DNA of 42,268 nucleotides. Origin: Saccharofermentans sp. GTDB lineage: Bacteria > Bacillota > Clostridia > Saccharofermentanales > Saccharofermentanaceae. The stretch covers positions 1 through 42,268 of the forward strand of contig JAKSRK010000014.1 in NCBI GenBank assembly GCA_024403655.1, given 5' to 3'. The position numbers and the translations under genes are program-made. This document shows, in pieces, positions 1 through 7,261 of the stretch. The notes under the pieces were generated by a model. That model was not told where the DNA came from and searched no databases. It saw only the letters and a list, made by a program, of their open reading frames with translations. The first letter of the stretch is position 1. Each line of letters begins with the position of its first letter.

Positions 1-1
1 A

Positions 2-1225
2 TTACTTCTTGTTCTCGTTCTTAAGCTCGTTCATCTTCATTGCACGAACCTTAAGGGGAAGACCCCAGAGGTTGATGAAGCCTTCAGCATCGTGGTGATC
101 GTACATATCACCTGTTGTGAAGGAAGCAAGAGACTCGCTGTAAAGAGAGTAGGGAGAAGTTGTACCGTTCTTGATGATGTTACCCTTGTAGAGACGAAGC
201 TTAACTTCACCTGTAACATATTCCTGAGTAACTGCTGTGAAAGCTGAGATAGCCTCACGAACAGGTGTGAACCACTTACCCTCGTATACGATACCGGCCA
301 TCTTGTTGCCGAGATCCTTCTTAAGAGCGATTGTATCACGGTCGAGAACGAGCTCCTCGAGCTGCTGATGAGCTTCCATGAGGATTGTTCCACCGGGTGT
401 CTCATATACGCCACGGCTCTTCATACCAACAACACGGTTCTCAACGATATCTACGATACCGATACCATGCTTACCACCGATAGCGTTGAGCTTCTTGATG
501 ATATCTGCAACCTTCATCTTCTCGCCGTTGAGTGCTGTAGGAACACCCTTCTCGAAGTTAATTGTAAGTTCTTCGCCCTCTTCGGGAGCTCTCTCAGGTG
601 TTACACCGAGAACGAGCATGTGGTCGAAGTTAGGAGCCTTGGAAGGATCCTCAAGCTCAAGACCTTCGTGGCTGATGTGCCAGAGGTTTCTGTCACGGCT
701 GTAGGATTGGTCTGTGCTGAAAGGAAGGTCGATGCCATGAGCCTTACAGTAGTCAATCTCTGCCTGACGGGAATCCATCTGCCATCTGTCGTCACGCCAA
801 GGAGCGATAACCTTGATGTCAGGTGCAAGAGCTCTGATACCAAGCTCAAAACGAATCTGGTCGTTACCCTTACCTGTAGCACCGTGGCAGATAGCAACAG
901 CGTTTTCCTTACGTGCAATCTCAACGAGCTTTGCAGTGATAACGGGACGAGCCATAGCTGTACCCATAAGGTACTTGTGCTCATATACTGCACCTGCCTG
1001 AACGGAGGGCATAATGTAGTTCTCTGCAAAATCATCTACAACGTCTTCGATATAAAGCTTGGAAGCACCGGAAATCTGAGCACGCTCTTCAAGTCCGTCA
1101 AGCTCCTCGCCCTGACCGCAGTCGATACAGCAGCATACTACTTCGTATCCGTATGTCTCTTTGAGCCACGGAATAACAGCTGTAGTATCAAGTCCGCCGG
1201 AATAAGCCAAAATAACTTTCTCCAT
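2..1225 (-). CDS. argG: Argininosuccinate synthase
   Basis: This enzyme joins citrulline and aspartate, using ATP, to make argininosuccinate in the penultimate step of cytosolic arginine synthesis. The 407-residue product has full family length. It opens with the ATP-pyrophosphatase P-loop AYSGGLDT at residues 7-14, and has the conserved GATGKGNDQIRFE and STDQSYSRDRN segments. The stop codon is at positions 2-4, so the gene is complete but its 3' neighbours, where argH often lies, are outside the window. The ATG is preceded on the minus strand by AAGGAT. It is divergent from the AAA+ ATPase gene, sharing a 157 bp spacer. Confidence 0.97.
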   Translation of the reverse strand: MEKVILAYSGGLDTTAVIPWLKETYGYEVVCCCIDCGQGEELDGLEERAQISGASKLYIEDVVDDFAENYIMPSVQAGAVYEHKYLMGTAMARPVITAKLVEIARKENAVAICHGATGKGNDQIRFELGIRALAPDIKVIAPWRDDRWQMDSRQAEIDYCKAHGIDLPFSTDQSYSRDRNLWHISHEGLELEDPSKAPNFDHMLVLGVTPERAPEEGEELTINFEKGVPTALNGEKMKVADIIKKLNAIGGKHGIGIVDIVENRVVGMKSRGVYETPGGTILMEAHQQLEELVLDRDTIALKKDLGNKMAGIVYEGKWFTPVREAISAFTAVTQEYVTGEVKLRLYKGNIIKNGTTSPYSLYSESLASFTTGDMYDHHDAEGFINLWGLPLKVRAMKMNELKNENKK

Positions 1226-1325
1226 GATATTTATCCTTCTTTCTTCTTGAATATTTATTTATTTTATTAAATACACAGATTGTCACTACAATAACGCAAA
1301 AGCCTTATATTTTCAAGTGAAATAG

Positions 1326-1334
1326 TGGTATCAT
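1326..1334 (+). promoter_or_regulatory. Candidate extended -10 promoter of the AAA+ gene
   Basis: TGgTATCAT matches the extended -10 form TGnTATAAT with one mismatch and lies 48 bp before the preferred ATG. No good -35 is visible. The same TGn-TATnAT layout recurs before the HD-GYP, TetR and MATE genes in this window. Confidence 0.35.
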
Positions 1335-1382
1335 CATTTGGATACAAACCCTACTGATTATGCTGATAAACGAGGTAAAGTT

Positions 1383-2870
1383 ATGCCGGTATTTGATTTT
1401 AATTCCAAGCCCGATGAGAAGGCTGAGGTAACAGTTACATATACTACTTTTGATTCGAATAGAAAGTCTGCTGACAAGGATAATCCGATTATCGTAATCA
1501 GCAATAAAGCAGGTAAGCTTAAGCACCATTCCTGCGGTATGTTTACAAGCCCCACCAAGGCTACGGCGTTTACTTTGGATTCAGAAGACGGCGAAGACAT
1601 CAGTGAGGATATTTTAAGAATTGATTCCAGATTCGTAAGTCTTGTTAAGTGGCTTGGAGACAGTCATGTCATGGTAAGACTTTCCGGTGTGGTAAAGGGC
1701 GATGAATATTGGATCTACAAGATGATGGAGACAGGTATAGCTGTCCGCGGAGCAAAGCTTGCCGGAGAGAACGGCTTCCTTCAGTTTATGCTTAAAAGAC
1801 TCTTCCAGAGTGAGCCTCCTGTAGATATAGAGAAGGACCTCGACGATATTGAGGATTCCGACAACATGAAGCTTACAAGCGTTCAGAGCATCGCAGATTT
1901 CCTTACATGTGCCGGCAATACTTTGCCTGAGAATATAAGAATGTGGGCAAAGCGTAATCTTGCTATCGCCAAGTCCGGTGAGGTTACTCCCGAAGAGAGA
2001 AGACACGCGCTTCGTGCTCTCTCCATTATGTTCAGCATTCACTGGAAGAACGATTACTTTGAGGCAATCGATCCTGTTGAAGCAAGAAGAATTCTCGATG
2101 AAGAATTATACGGAATGGAAAAGGTTAAGCAGAGAATTATTGAGACCATTATCCAGATTAACAGAACACATACACTCCCTTCATACGGCCTGCTGCTTAT
2201 AGGCCCTGCAGGTACGGGTAAGTCTCAGCTGGCTTATGCTGTTGCAAAGATTTTGAAGATGCCCTGGACTACACTTGAGATGAGTTCCATTAACGATCCC
2301 GAGCAGCTTACGGGAAGCTCGAGAGTATATTCAAATGCGAAGCCCGGTATCATCATGGAGACCTTTGAGAAGGCAGAAAGCTCCAATCTTGTATTCATAA
2401 TTAATGAGCTTGATAAGGCTTCTGCAGGTAAAGGAAACGGTAATCCCGCAGACGTTCTTCTGACACTTTTGGATAATCTTGGCTTTACCGATAACTACAT
2501 CGAATGCAATATTCCCACCAGTGGTGTATATCCGATCGCGACTGCTAATGACAAGTCACAGATCAGTGCTCCTCTCATGTCACGTTTTGCCGTAATCGAG
2601 CTTCCTGACTACAGCTTCGATGAGAAGAAGGCAATCTTCAGCAGCTTTGTTATGCCTAAGGTACTTAGGAAGATTGGTCTTAAGGAAGAAGAGTGCAGTA
2701 TTACTGAGGATGGTCTTGAGGCAATTATCGATACATATAAGTCAACAAGCGGTATCCGTGATCTTGAGCAGGCAGCTGAGCACATTGCAGCAAACGCTCT
2801 TTACAGAATCGAAGTCGAGAAGATATCTTCTGTAACTTACGATGCAACAACGATTAAGAACCTGCTGTGA
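1383..2870 (+). CDS. Lon-type AAA+ ATPase without protease domain
   Basis: A 495-residue cytosolic AAA+ ATPase. Seen: Walker A GPAGTGKS (274-281), Walker B FIINELDK (338-345) with Asn in place of the usual Asp, sensor 1 ATAND (386-390), arginine finger in SRF (400-402) and a sensor-2 helix GIRDLE (457-462). The approach LYGMEKVKQRI and the C-terminal layout resemble the Lon ATPase module, but the protein ends where the Lon Ser-Lys protease would start and the N-terminal ~230 residues do not look like LonN. It may act as an unfoldase or remodelling motor; no substrate can be named. ATG 1383 is preferred over an upstream in-frame TTG (1338) because GAGG lies 7 bases before it. Its stop overlaps the start of the ankyrin gene. 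Confidence 0.85.
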   Translation: MPVFDFNSKPDEKAEVTVTYTTFDSNRKSADKDNPIIVISNKAGKLKHHSCGMFTSPTKATAFTLDSEDGEDISEDILRIDSRFVSLVKWLGDSHVMVRLSGVVKGDEYWIYKMMETGIAVRGAKLAGENGFLQFMLKRLFQSEPPVDIEKDLDDIEDSDNMKLTSVQSIADFLTCAGNTLPENIRMWAKRNLAIAKSGEVTPEERRHALRALSIMFSIHWKNDYFEAIDPVEARRILDEELYGMEKVKQRIIETIIQINRTHTLPSYGLLLIGPAGTGKSQLAYAVAKILKMPWTTLEMSSINDPEQLTGSSRVYSNAKPGIIMETFEKAESSNLVFIINELDKASAGKGNGNPADVLLTLLDNLGFTDNYIECNIPTSGVYPIATANDKSQISAPLMSRFAVIELPDYSFDEKKAIFSSFVMPKVLRKIGLKEEECSITEDGLEAIIDTYKSTSGIRDLEQAAEHIAANALYRIEVEKISSVTYDATTIKNLL

Positions 2871-3439
2871 TTAACGTGAATGAAGTAGGGGAAGAGAATC
2901 AGAATTCGGTAATTGAATTGGTAAGAAGCTTCTCCGGAGATAATAAGCAGATATCAGAGCTTCTTAAAAAGTGCCGCGATATCAATGAGACTGATTCTAA
3001 CGGTAACAATGCACTATTTTATACAAACGATCTAGCGGTACTTAATGCTTTGCTTGAAGCAGGAATAGATGTGGATCATGTGAATAACGAGGGGAATACG
3101 ATGGCATGGCACTATGCATACAGTGTCATGAACCATGTGGATGAGAGAACTTCTCCCGTTATTGACTACCGTAAGCTCTTTTATGCCGTTCTTGCATATA
3201 TAAAAGATATCAATTATCAGAACAAAAAAGGACAGACGCTTCTTCATTACATGGCAGAAGAAGCTATATGCGACGATTGCTTATGGGTTATAAAGACACT
3301 CATTATGAGAAATCACCCGGATACAAGCATTAAAGATCAAAACGGAAATACGCCGGGACAGATTATCAGAAACAGAATAGAGGCTAAGGGTCGGAGTCAC
3401 AGTGGATGGCTGCCGAGACTTCTGCCTTTTCTTGAATAA
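2867..3439 (+). CDS. Ankyrin-repeat protein coupled to the AAA+ ATPase
   Basis: A 190-residue protein with ankyrin-type units: NGNNALFY...LLEAGIDVDHVNNEGNTMAWHYA at about residues 47-80, KKGQTLLHYMAEEA at about 125-138, and QNGNTPGQIIRNR near the C terminus. There is no signal peptide or membrane segment. The GTG start at 2867 overlaps the TGA of the ATPase (2868-2870), which suggests translational coupling and a shared role; a second GTG at 2876 is also possible and no strong ribosome site is visible. Ankyrin domains bind proteins, so an adaptor or substrate selector for the ATPase is a plausible inference. No catalytic motif was recognised. Confidence 0.75.
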   Translation: MINVNEVGEENQNSVIELVRSFSGDNKQISELLKKCRDINETDSNGNNALFYTNDLAVLNALLEAGIDVDHVNNEGNTMAWHYAYSVMNHVDERTSPVIDYRKLFYAVLAYIKDINYQNKKGQTLLHYMAEEAICDDCLWVIKTLIMRNHPDTSIKDQNGNTPGQIIRNRIEAKGRSHSGWLPRLLPFLE

Positions 3440-3461
3440 TTTCGAAGGCGCATAACCTAAA

Positions 3462-3737
3462 GGAATTGATTACAAGGTTGGAAAAGACGGAGAAGAAGTT
3501 TTTATCAACACGCATGAGACCATAAAAAGGGAGTATAACAATGTTACAGTTATTGCTATACTTGCTGATATCGTGTTTGACGGGAAATTGCTGCTTGATG
3601 CCGGAAATTGTCCCGTTAGGCTGATTCAGGCTCCGTCTCCGCATACGGATGACACTAATTTGGTCTATGCGGAGGAGGGGAGATTCCTCTTTATTAGCGA
3701 TTCAAATTGCGGAGAGTTCCCAAGCGGAATAGTATAA
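3462..3737 (+). pseudogene. Fragment of an MBL-fold metallohydrolase
   Basis: An open frame of about 91 codons without a usable ATG, entered just after in-frame stops and ending at TAA 3735-3737. It encodes a central stretch typical of one group of MBL-fold hydrolases: KLLLDAGN, then APSPHTDDTNLVYAEEGR, then FLFISDSNCG. The His of SPHTDD and the Asp of ISDSN match the third and fourth metal ligands of the fold. The N-terminal HxHxDH half and the C terminus are missing, so this is probably a decayed, inactive remnant. The family call rests on motif recall and is moderate. Confidence 0.55.
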
Positions 3738-3769
3738 TTGTCTATCATAAGACTAATACGAAGCGCCGA

Positions 3770-4369
3770 TTATAAGCCTGCTACTATAGCTGAAATGATG
3801 TTTAAAACACCATGTGTAAGCCAGCTGGGAACAATAGATCCTTCTGCCATCTTCTCGTTAAGATATCCCATATAAAATCCGATAAGAGCAGGGAAAAGTG
3901 TTGCAAGAATAAGAACGAGAATATTTGTTGTAGCAAGATAAAGAGGAACACCATGTACTAAGCCGAAGCAAAGGGCCTGAATGCTGTTTCCTGCTGCAAA
4001 ACCTAACTTGCCGATTAATCTTTTTGCAAGAAAACCTCTGAAGAAAATCTCTTCTGATAAGCTTGTCTGAATAAGAGCGTAGATTAATGCTGAAGGTACT
4101 GTTGCTAATCCCATTCCGGCAAACTGTGATGTTGCTGTATCAACTCCGCCAAGGAAATGCTTGGTTACAAAGGTCATAACAAGTGTATAGACTGCTGCGG
4201 CTACTATAGTGATAAGAAGAGTTGTTGTAATCTTCTTTGTAAATCTCGGCTTCTTTATTCCTAACCACTTGAAGAAGTTTTCCTTGCGACCTGTTATGAG
4301 CCAGCAAATAAAAGGGATAAGTGAGAATAAGCATACCTGAATAACTGATGAAATAACCAAACCAACCAT
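3770..4369 (-). CDS. CPBP family intramembrane metalloprotease
   Basis: A 199-residue membrane protein with several hydrophobic segments (about residues 5-25, 49-68, 90-103, 128-140, 145-170, 183-197). It carries the CPBP/Abi signature: EExxxR (E106, E107, R111), FxxxH (H139) and HxxxN (H186, N190). Family members are glutamyl intramembrane proteases related to Rce1; bacterial ones are linked to bacteriocin immunity or protein maturation, but the substrate here cannot be inferred. The ATG has GGAGGG upstream on the minus strand. It appears monocistronic. Confidence 0.88.
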   Translation of the reverse strand: MVGLVISSVIQVCLFSLIPFICWLITGRKENFFKWLGIKKPRFTKKITTTLLITIVAAAVYTLVMTFVTKHFLGGVDTATSQFAGMGLATVPSALIYALIQTSLSEEIFFRGFLAKRLIGKLGFAAGNSIQALCFGLVHGVPLYLATTNILVLILATLFPALIGFYMGYLNEKMAEGSIVPSWLTHGVLNIISAIVAGL

Positions 4370-4471
4370 TGTGGGGCCCTCCGAATCTTTTTGTTTCTTA
4401 CAGGTGATACTATAAATATCCAGCCTTAATACCAGGCTCGAATAACCTTAACTTAACCTTAAAGATAAATA

Positions 4472-4507
4472 AAAAACTCAGGCAGCTTATTAAGCACCTG
4501 AGTTTTT
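4472..4507. terminator. Bidirectional rho-independent terminator
   Basis: Perfect 11 bp inverted repeat (AAAAACTCAGG / CCTGAGTTTTT) around a 14-base loop that itself contains GCTTA/TAAGC. It lies downstream of the NifX-FKBP fusion on the minus strand and gives a T-tract in both directions. Confidence 0.85.
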
Positions 4508-4665
4508 ACTATTCTGTATATGATTCGAGTGGTACGTAGTTAGTTTTGTGCAGTTGCTGCCTCGGATAAGCAGTTTTCTTCTTCCGGTAAAAGGACTATA
4601 ACGTATGTAAATATGAGTTCTACGACTGAATACAAGAGGTAAAACGGGTCAAAACAAAACCACCT
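4508..4665. other. Intergenic stretch without recognised gene
   Basis: This completes the 296 bp gap between the CPBP and fusion genes. Apart from the terminator and short CCTTAA repeats at about 4445-4461, no coding or RNA signal was recognised. Confidence 0.4.
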
Positions 4666-5514
4666 TTACGCTTCGATGATATCTACAAGTTCAATCTTAA
4701 AGTTAAGTTCCTTGCCTGCCATCTCATGGTTAGCATCCAGCTTAATAGAATCTTCAGTCTTCTCAAGAACAGTTACAGGGAACTGCTGACCATAGGCATT
4801 AGTAAGGACTACCTGCTCGCCTACATTAAGATCTTCGGAGCCGGGAAGCTGAGAAATCTTAAGGTCGATAATGGCATTAGGATCTACCGGACCATAAGCT
4901 TCTTCAGGCATAAGGTGAATGTTAACTGTCTCACCGATCTTCATGTTGGCAACTGCCATATCAAATCCTCTGATCATCATGCCTACACCGCATACGAATG
5001 AGATAGGTTCACCACGCTCAAATGAGGAGTCAAATACCTTACCGTCGTTAAAAGTACCTTCGTAATTAACAACACATGTCTTGCCGACATTCTCGCCTTC
5101 AAAAAGGATACGAGGCTCACTTCCGCAACCTCCGCAGCCACCGCAACCTCCGCCACAGCCTTCGCCGTCACCGCAGTTGCCGCCACAGCCGCAGTTGCAG
5201 CCTTCGCTTGTTATATCGCCCTTAACAAAAGATTCGATTACCTTATCTGCTTCACCCTCTGCACCGGAGAAGGGGATTATGCCGAACTGGGCAAGAGCAG
5301 CCTGAGCGCCTTCGCCCATGTTACCGCAGATTACGATACTGACCATGCGTGCTGACAGTGCGGCAGCCACAGCATCGTGTCCTTCTGCATCAGAGTCAAT
5401 TACCTCAGAAGAAACTATATTGCCGGCATCGTCCAGGTCATAAATCTTGAACTGCTTTGCCTTGCCGAAATGCTCATAAACTTTACCATCGAGATAAGGG
5501 ATTGCGATCTTCAT
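4666..5514 (-). CDS. NifX-like / Cys-rich / FKBP-type PPIase fusion
   Basis: A 282-residue cytosolic protein in three parts. Residues 1-95 resemble the small dinitrogenase iron-molybdenum cofactor (NifX/NifB C-terminal) domain: MKIAIPYLDGKVYEHFGKA start, GHDAVA, and VICGNMGEGAQ. Residues 104-131 are a Gly/Cys linker with eight cysteines (106, 108, 110, 114, 120, 124, 127, 130), fit for metal binding. Residues 135-282 are an FKBP-type peptidyl-prolyl isomerase of SlyD type: VNYEGTFNDGKVFDSSF, then MIRGFDMAVANMKIGE, then PEEAYG, with an inserted flap. SlyD proteins chaperone metalloenzymes such as hydrogenase, so folding or metal loading of a metalloprotein is a reasonable inference. AGGAG precedes the ATG. 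No nif genes are nearby. Confidence 0.85.
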   Translation of the reverse strand: MKIAIPYLDGKVYEHFGKAKQFKIYDLDDAGNIVSSEVIDSDAEGHDAVAAALSARMVSIVICGNMGEGAQAALAQFGIIPFSGAEGEADKVIESFVKGDITSEGCNCGCGGNCGDGEGCGGGCGGCGGCGSEPRILFEGENVGKTCVVNYEGTFNDGKVFDSSFERGEPISFVCGVGMMIRGFDMAVANMKIGETVNIHLMPEEAYGPVDPNAIIDLKISQLPGSEDLNVGEQVVLTNAYGQQFPVTVLEKTEDSIKLDANHEMAGKELNFKIELVDIIEA

Positions 5515-5643
5515 AAAATACTCCTATTTCTGTTTTTCATATATTACATATATACAATGCGGACTGTCTAATGAGCAAGTACTTTTTCTTCCAGATTGTA
5601 TAATTCCGACACTCTTATAAGAGGGAGGAGAAGGCATAAAAAT

Positions 5644-5670
5644 ACTCCCGCGATTTGTTGTCGCGGGAGT
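5644..5670 (-). terminator. Terminator of the coiled-coil gene
   Basis: Perfect 10 bp stem ACTCCCGCGA / TCGCGGGAGT with a 7-base loop, followed on the minus strand by TATTTTTATG. It lies 26 bp beyond the stop of the Ala-rich coiled-coil gene. Confidence 0.9.
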
Positions 5671-5695
5671 AGTAATTCTGTTCTTGATAAACAAA

Positions 5696-6910
5696 TTATT
5701 CTGCAATTGCAACGGAAGAATCCTGCTTGGACTTATCTTCTGTAAGTTCCTGAGCCTTCTTAAGTTCTTCTTCTGCCTGTGCGGCAAGAGCCTTTGCTTC
5801 TTCCTCAGCCTTACGTGCTGCCTCCATAGCTTCCTGAGCTTTCTTAGCGGCAAGTTCAGCCTTCTCTTTTGCCTTTGCAGCTGCAGCTCTGGCTGCTTCC
5901 TGAGCCTTCTCAGCGGCGATTCTCTCGTCTTCTTCAACCTTATTCTTGTGAGCGACAATGAATGCTTCCTGAGCGGCAGCAGCTGCTGCTGATGTCTCTT
6001 CAGCCTTCTGGATAGCTGCTGCTTCTACTTCGGCTGCTTGCTCGGATGCGTTCTTTGCTTCCTTCTCAGCTTCCTCTGCAGCAATTCTTGCAGTCTCCTG
6101 AGCCTTCAAAGCTGCAACCTTGGCATCCTTCTCAGCCTTCTTCTGCTCGGCAATCTTCTTAGCTTCTTCAGCCTTCAAAGCTGCTTCCTTAGCGGCCTTC
6201 TCTGCTCTTGCAGCCTCAGCCTGAGCATCTTCTGCAGCAGCGGATGCTACAGTATAAGAATCTTCTGCTATCTTAGCTGCCTTAGCGGCAATACTTTCTG
6301 ACTTAATGGCGGCTGTAGTAGCCTTGCTGGCTTCGTCCAATACCTTTCTTGCTTCTTCAAGCTTAGCTGTTGCATTGGCAGCATCCCTGTTGGCACGCTC
6401 CTGACGGCTCTGAGCTGATGTAAGTTCTGCTTTGGCCTTATCTTCTGCGATGGCAACAGCACTCTTGATACCTGTTACAGTACCCTTAACTGCACCCTTG
6501 GACTCAGACTGCTCGGCAGCTCTCTGCTGAGCAACGACCTGTGCATGATTGATGGACGCTGAAGGAGGTCTCTTAACGGGAGCTCTGTGGATTGTAGTAG
6601 TCTTGGAAGCATCAGCAGAAGAGATTTCAGTCTTCTTAGGGGCAGCAGACTCAGTACTTGAGCTTGCCTTTGATGCTTCAGCGGCTTTTGCTGCCTCGGC
6701 AGCTGCCCTGCGCTCTTCTTCCATCTGCCTTCTGGCTTCCTGCTGAGCTCTAGCTGCTTCAGCTCTCTCTCTGGCAAGATTAGTAGCGGGTGAGCTTACA
6801 GAAGAAGTTTTTTCCGTGGTGACTGAAGAGGTACCTTTGCCGGGTGCGGCGATCTCAAGATTCAATATCCCCTCAGTCTTGTTCTTAATAGCGTCCAAAA
6901 AACCAGCCAT
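5696..6910 (-). CDS. Ala/Glu/Lys-rich coiled-coil protein
   Basis: A 404-residue cytosolic protein of very biased composition. After a short N terminus (MAGFLDAIKNKTEG...) and a Ser/Thr-rich stretch (about residues 25-40), most of the chain is Ala/Glu/Lys/Arg heptad-like helix. A break at about residues 85-120 holds the few prolines. No Cys or Trp was seen. It resembles the TolA helical stalk in texture only; there is no signal peptide, membrane anchor or TolA C-terminal domain. A scaffold, filament or surface-excluded rod is possible; function is unknown. The ATG at 6910 is chosen over the GTG two codons and one base set upstream, because that GTG is part of the GAGGTG ribosome site. Confidence 0.75.
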   Translation of the reverse strand: MAGFLDAIKNKTEGILNLEIAAPGKGTSSVTTEKTSSVSSPATNLARERAEAARAQQEARRQMEEERRAAAEAAKAAEASKASSSTESAAPKKTEISSADASKTTTIHRAPVKRPPSASINHAQVVAQQRAAEQSESKGAVKGTVTGIKSAVAIAEDKAKAELTSAQSRQERANRDAANATAKLEEARKVLDEASKATTAAIKSESIAAKAAKIAEDSYTVASAAAEDAQAEAARAEKAAKEAALKAEEAKKIAEQKKAEKDAKVAALKAQETARIAAEEAEKEAKNASEQAAEVEAAAIQKAEETSAAAAAAQEAFIVAHKNKVEEDERIAAEKAQEAARAAAAKAKEKAELAAKKAQEAMEAARKAEEEAKALAAQAEEELKKAQELTEDKSKQDSSVAIAE

Positions 6911-7261
6911 TATTATCACCTCTGTATAGTAAAGTCAAATACTACTGATATTTGGATTATAGCTTGTGCACAAATTATATTTCAAGTATGTTTCTTATTT
7001 GTAACAAAATATTTAATGGACACTTAGATACCCGCACCCCTCGTAAATGCCTGAATTCATTGATTTCTTAGGAGAATAAGGAAACTTTTTACAATGTTAT
7101 TTTTATTGGATTTTTATCAGATATTCGGAATTGGAGGACAAAAAATAAGGGTATTCTAGTATTTAACAATCGCCGGGGGATAAACAATGATTTACAATAT
7201 CTTTTAATTATTAATTTTTGAAGTTGCTATAATGATATTATATCGTTTACTCGGAGGAATT
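6911..7261. other. AT-rich divergent promoter region
   Basis: A 351 bp gap between the coiled-coil gene and the HD-GYP gene. Apart from the extended -10 at 7225-7233 it shows long A/T runs and no convincing gene; a 21-codon ATG frame at 7094 lacks any support. Confidence 0.5.
7225..7233 (+). promoter_or_regulatory. Extended -10 promoter of the HD-GYP gene
   Basis: TGcTATAAT is a perfect extended -10, 28 bp before the chosen ATG at 7262. The ATG at 7232 overlaps this element and is therefore unlikely to be the start. Confidence 0.6.

Noticed and set aside
368..1270. 300-codon open frame opposite argG
   Set aside because: It mirrors the codon pattern of argG on the other strand, has no ribosome site and gives a low-complexity product with no recognisable family.
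5096..5212. Repeated CCGCAACC-like units that look like a short repeat array
   Set aside because: They encode the Gly/Cys linker of the NifX-FKBP fusion, so they are codon repeats rather than CRISPR or a mobile element.
7094..7159. 21-codon frame in the HD-GYP upstream region
   Set aside because: Only a weak AAGGA stands before it and the sequence is AT-rich; no support beyond an ATG.
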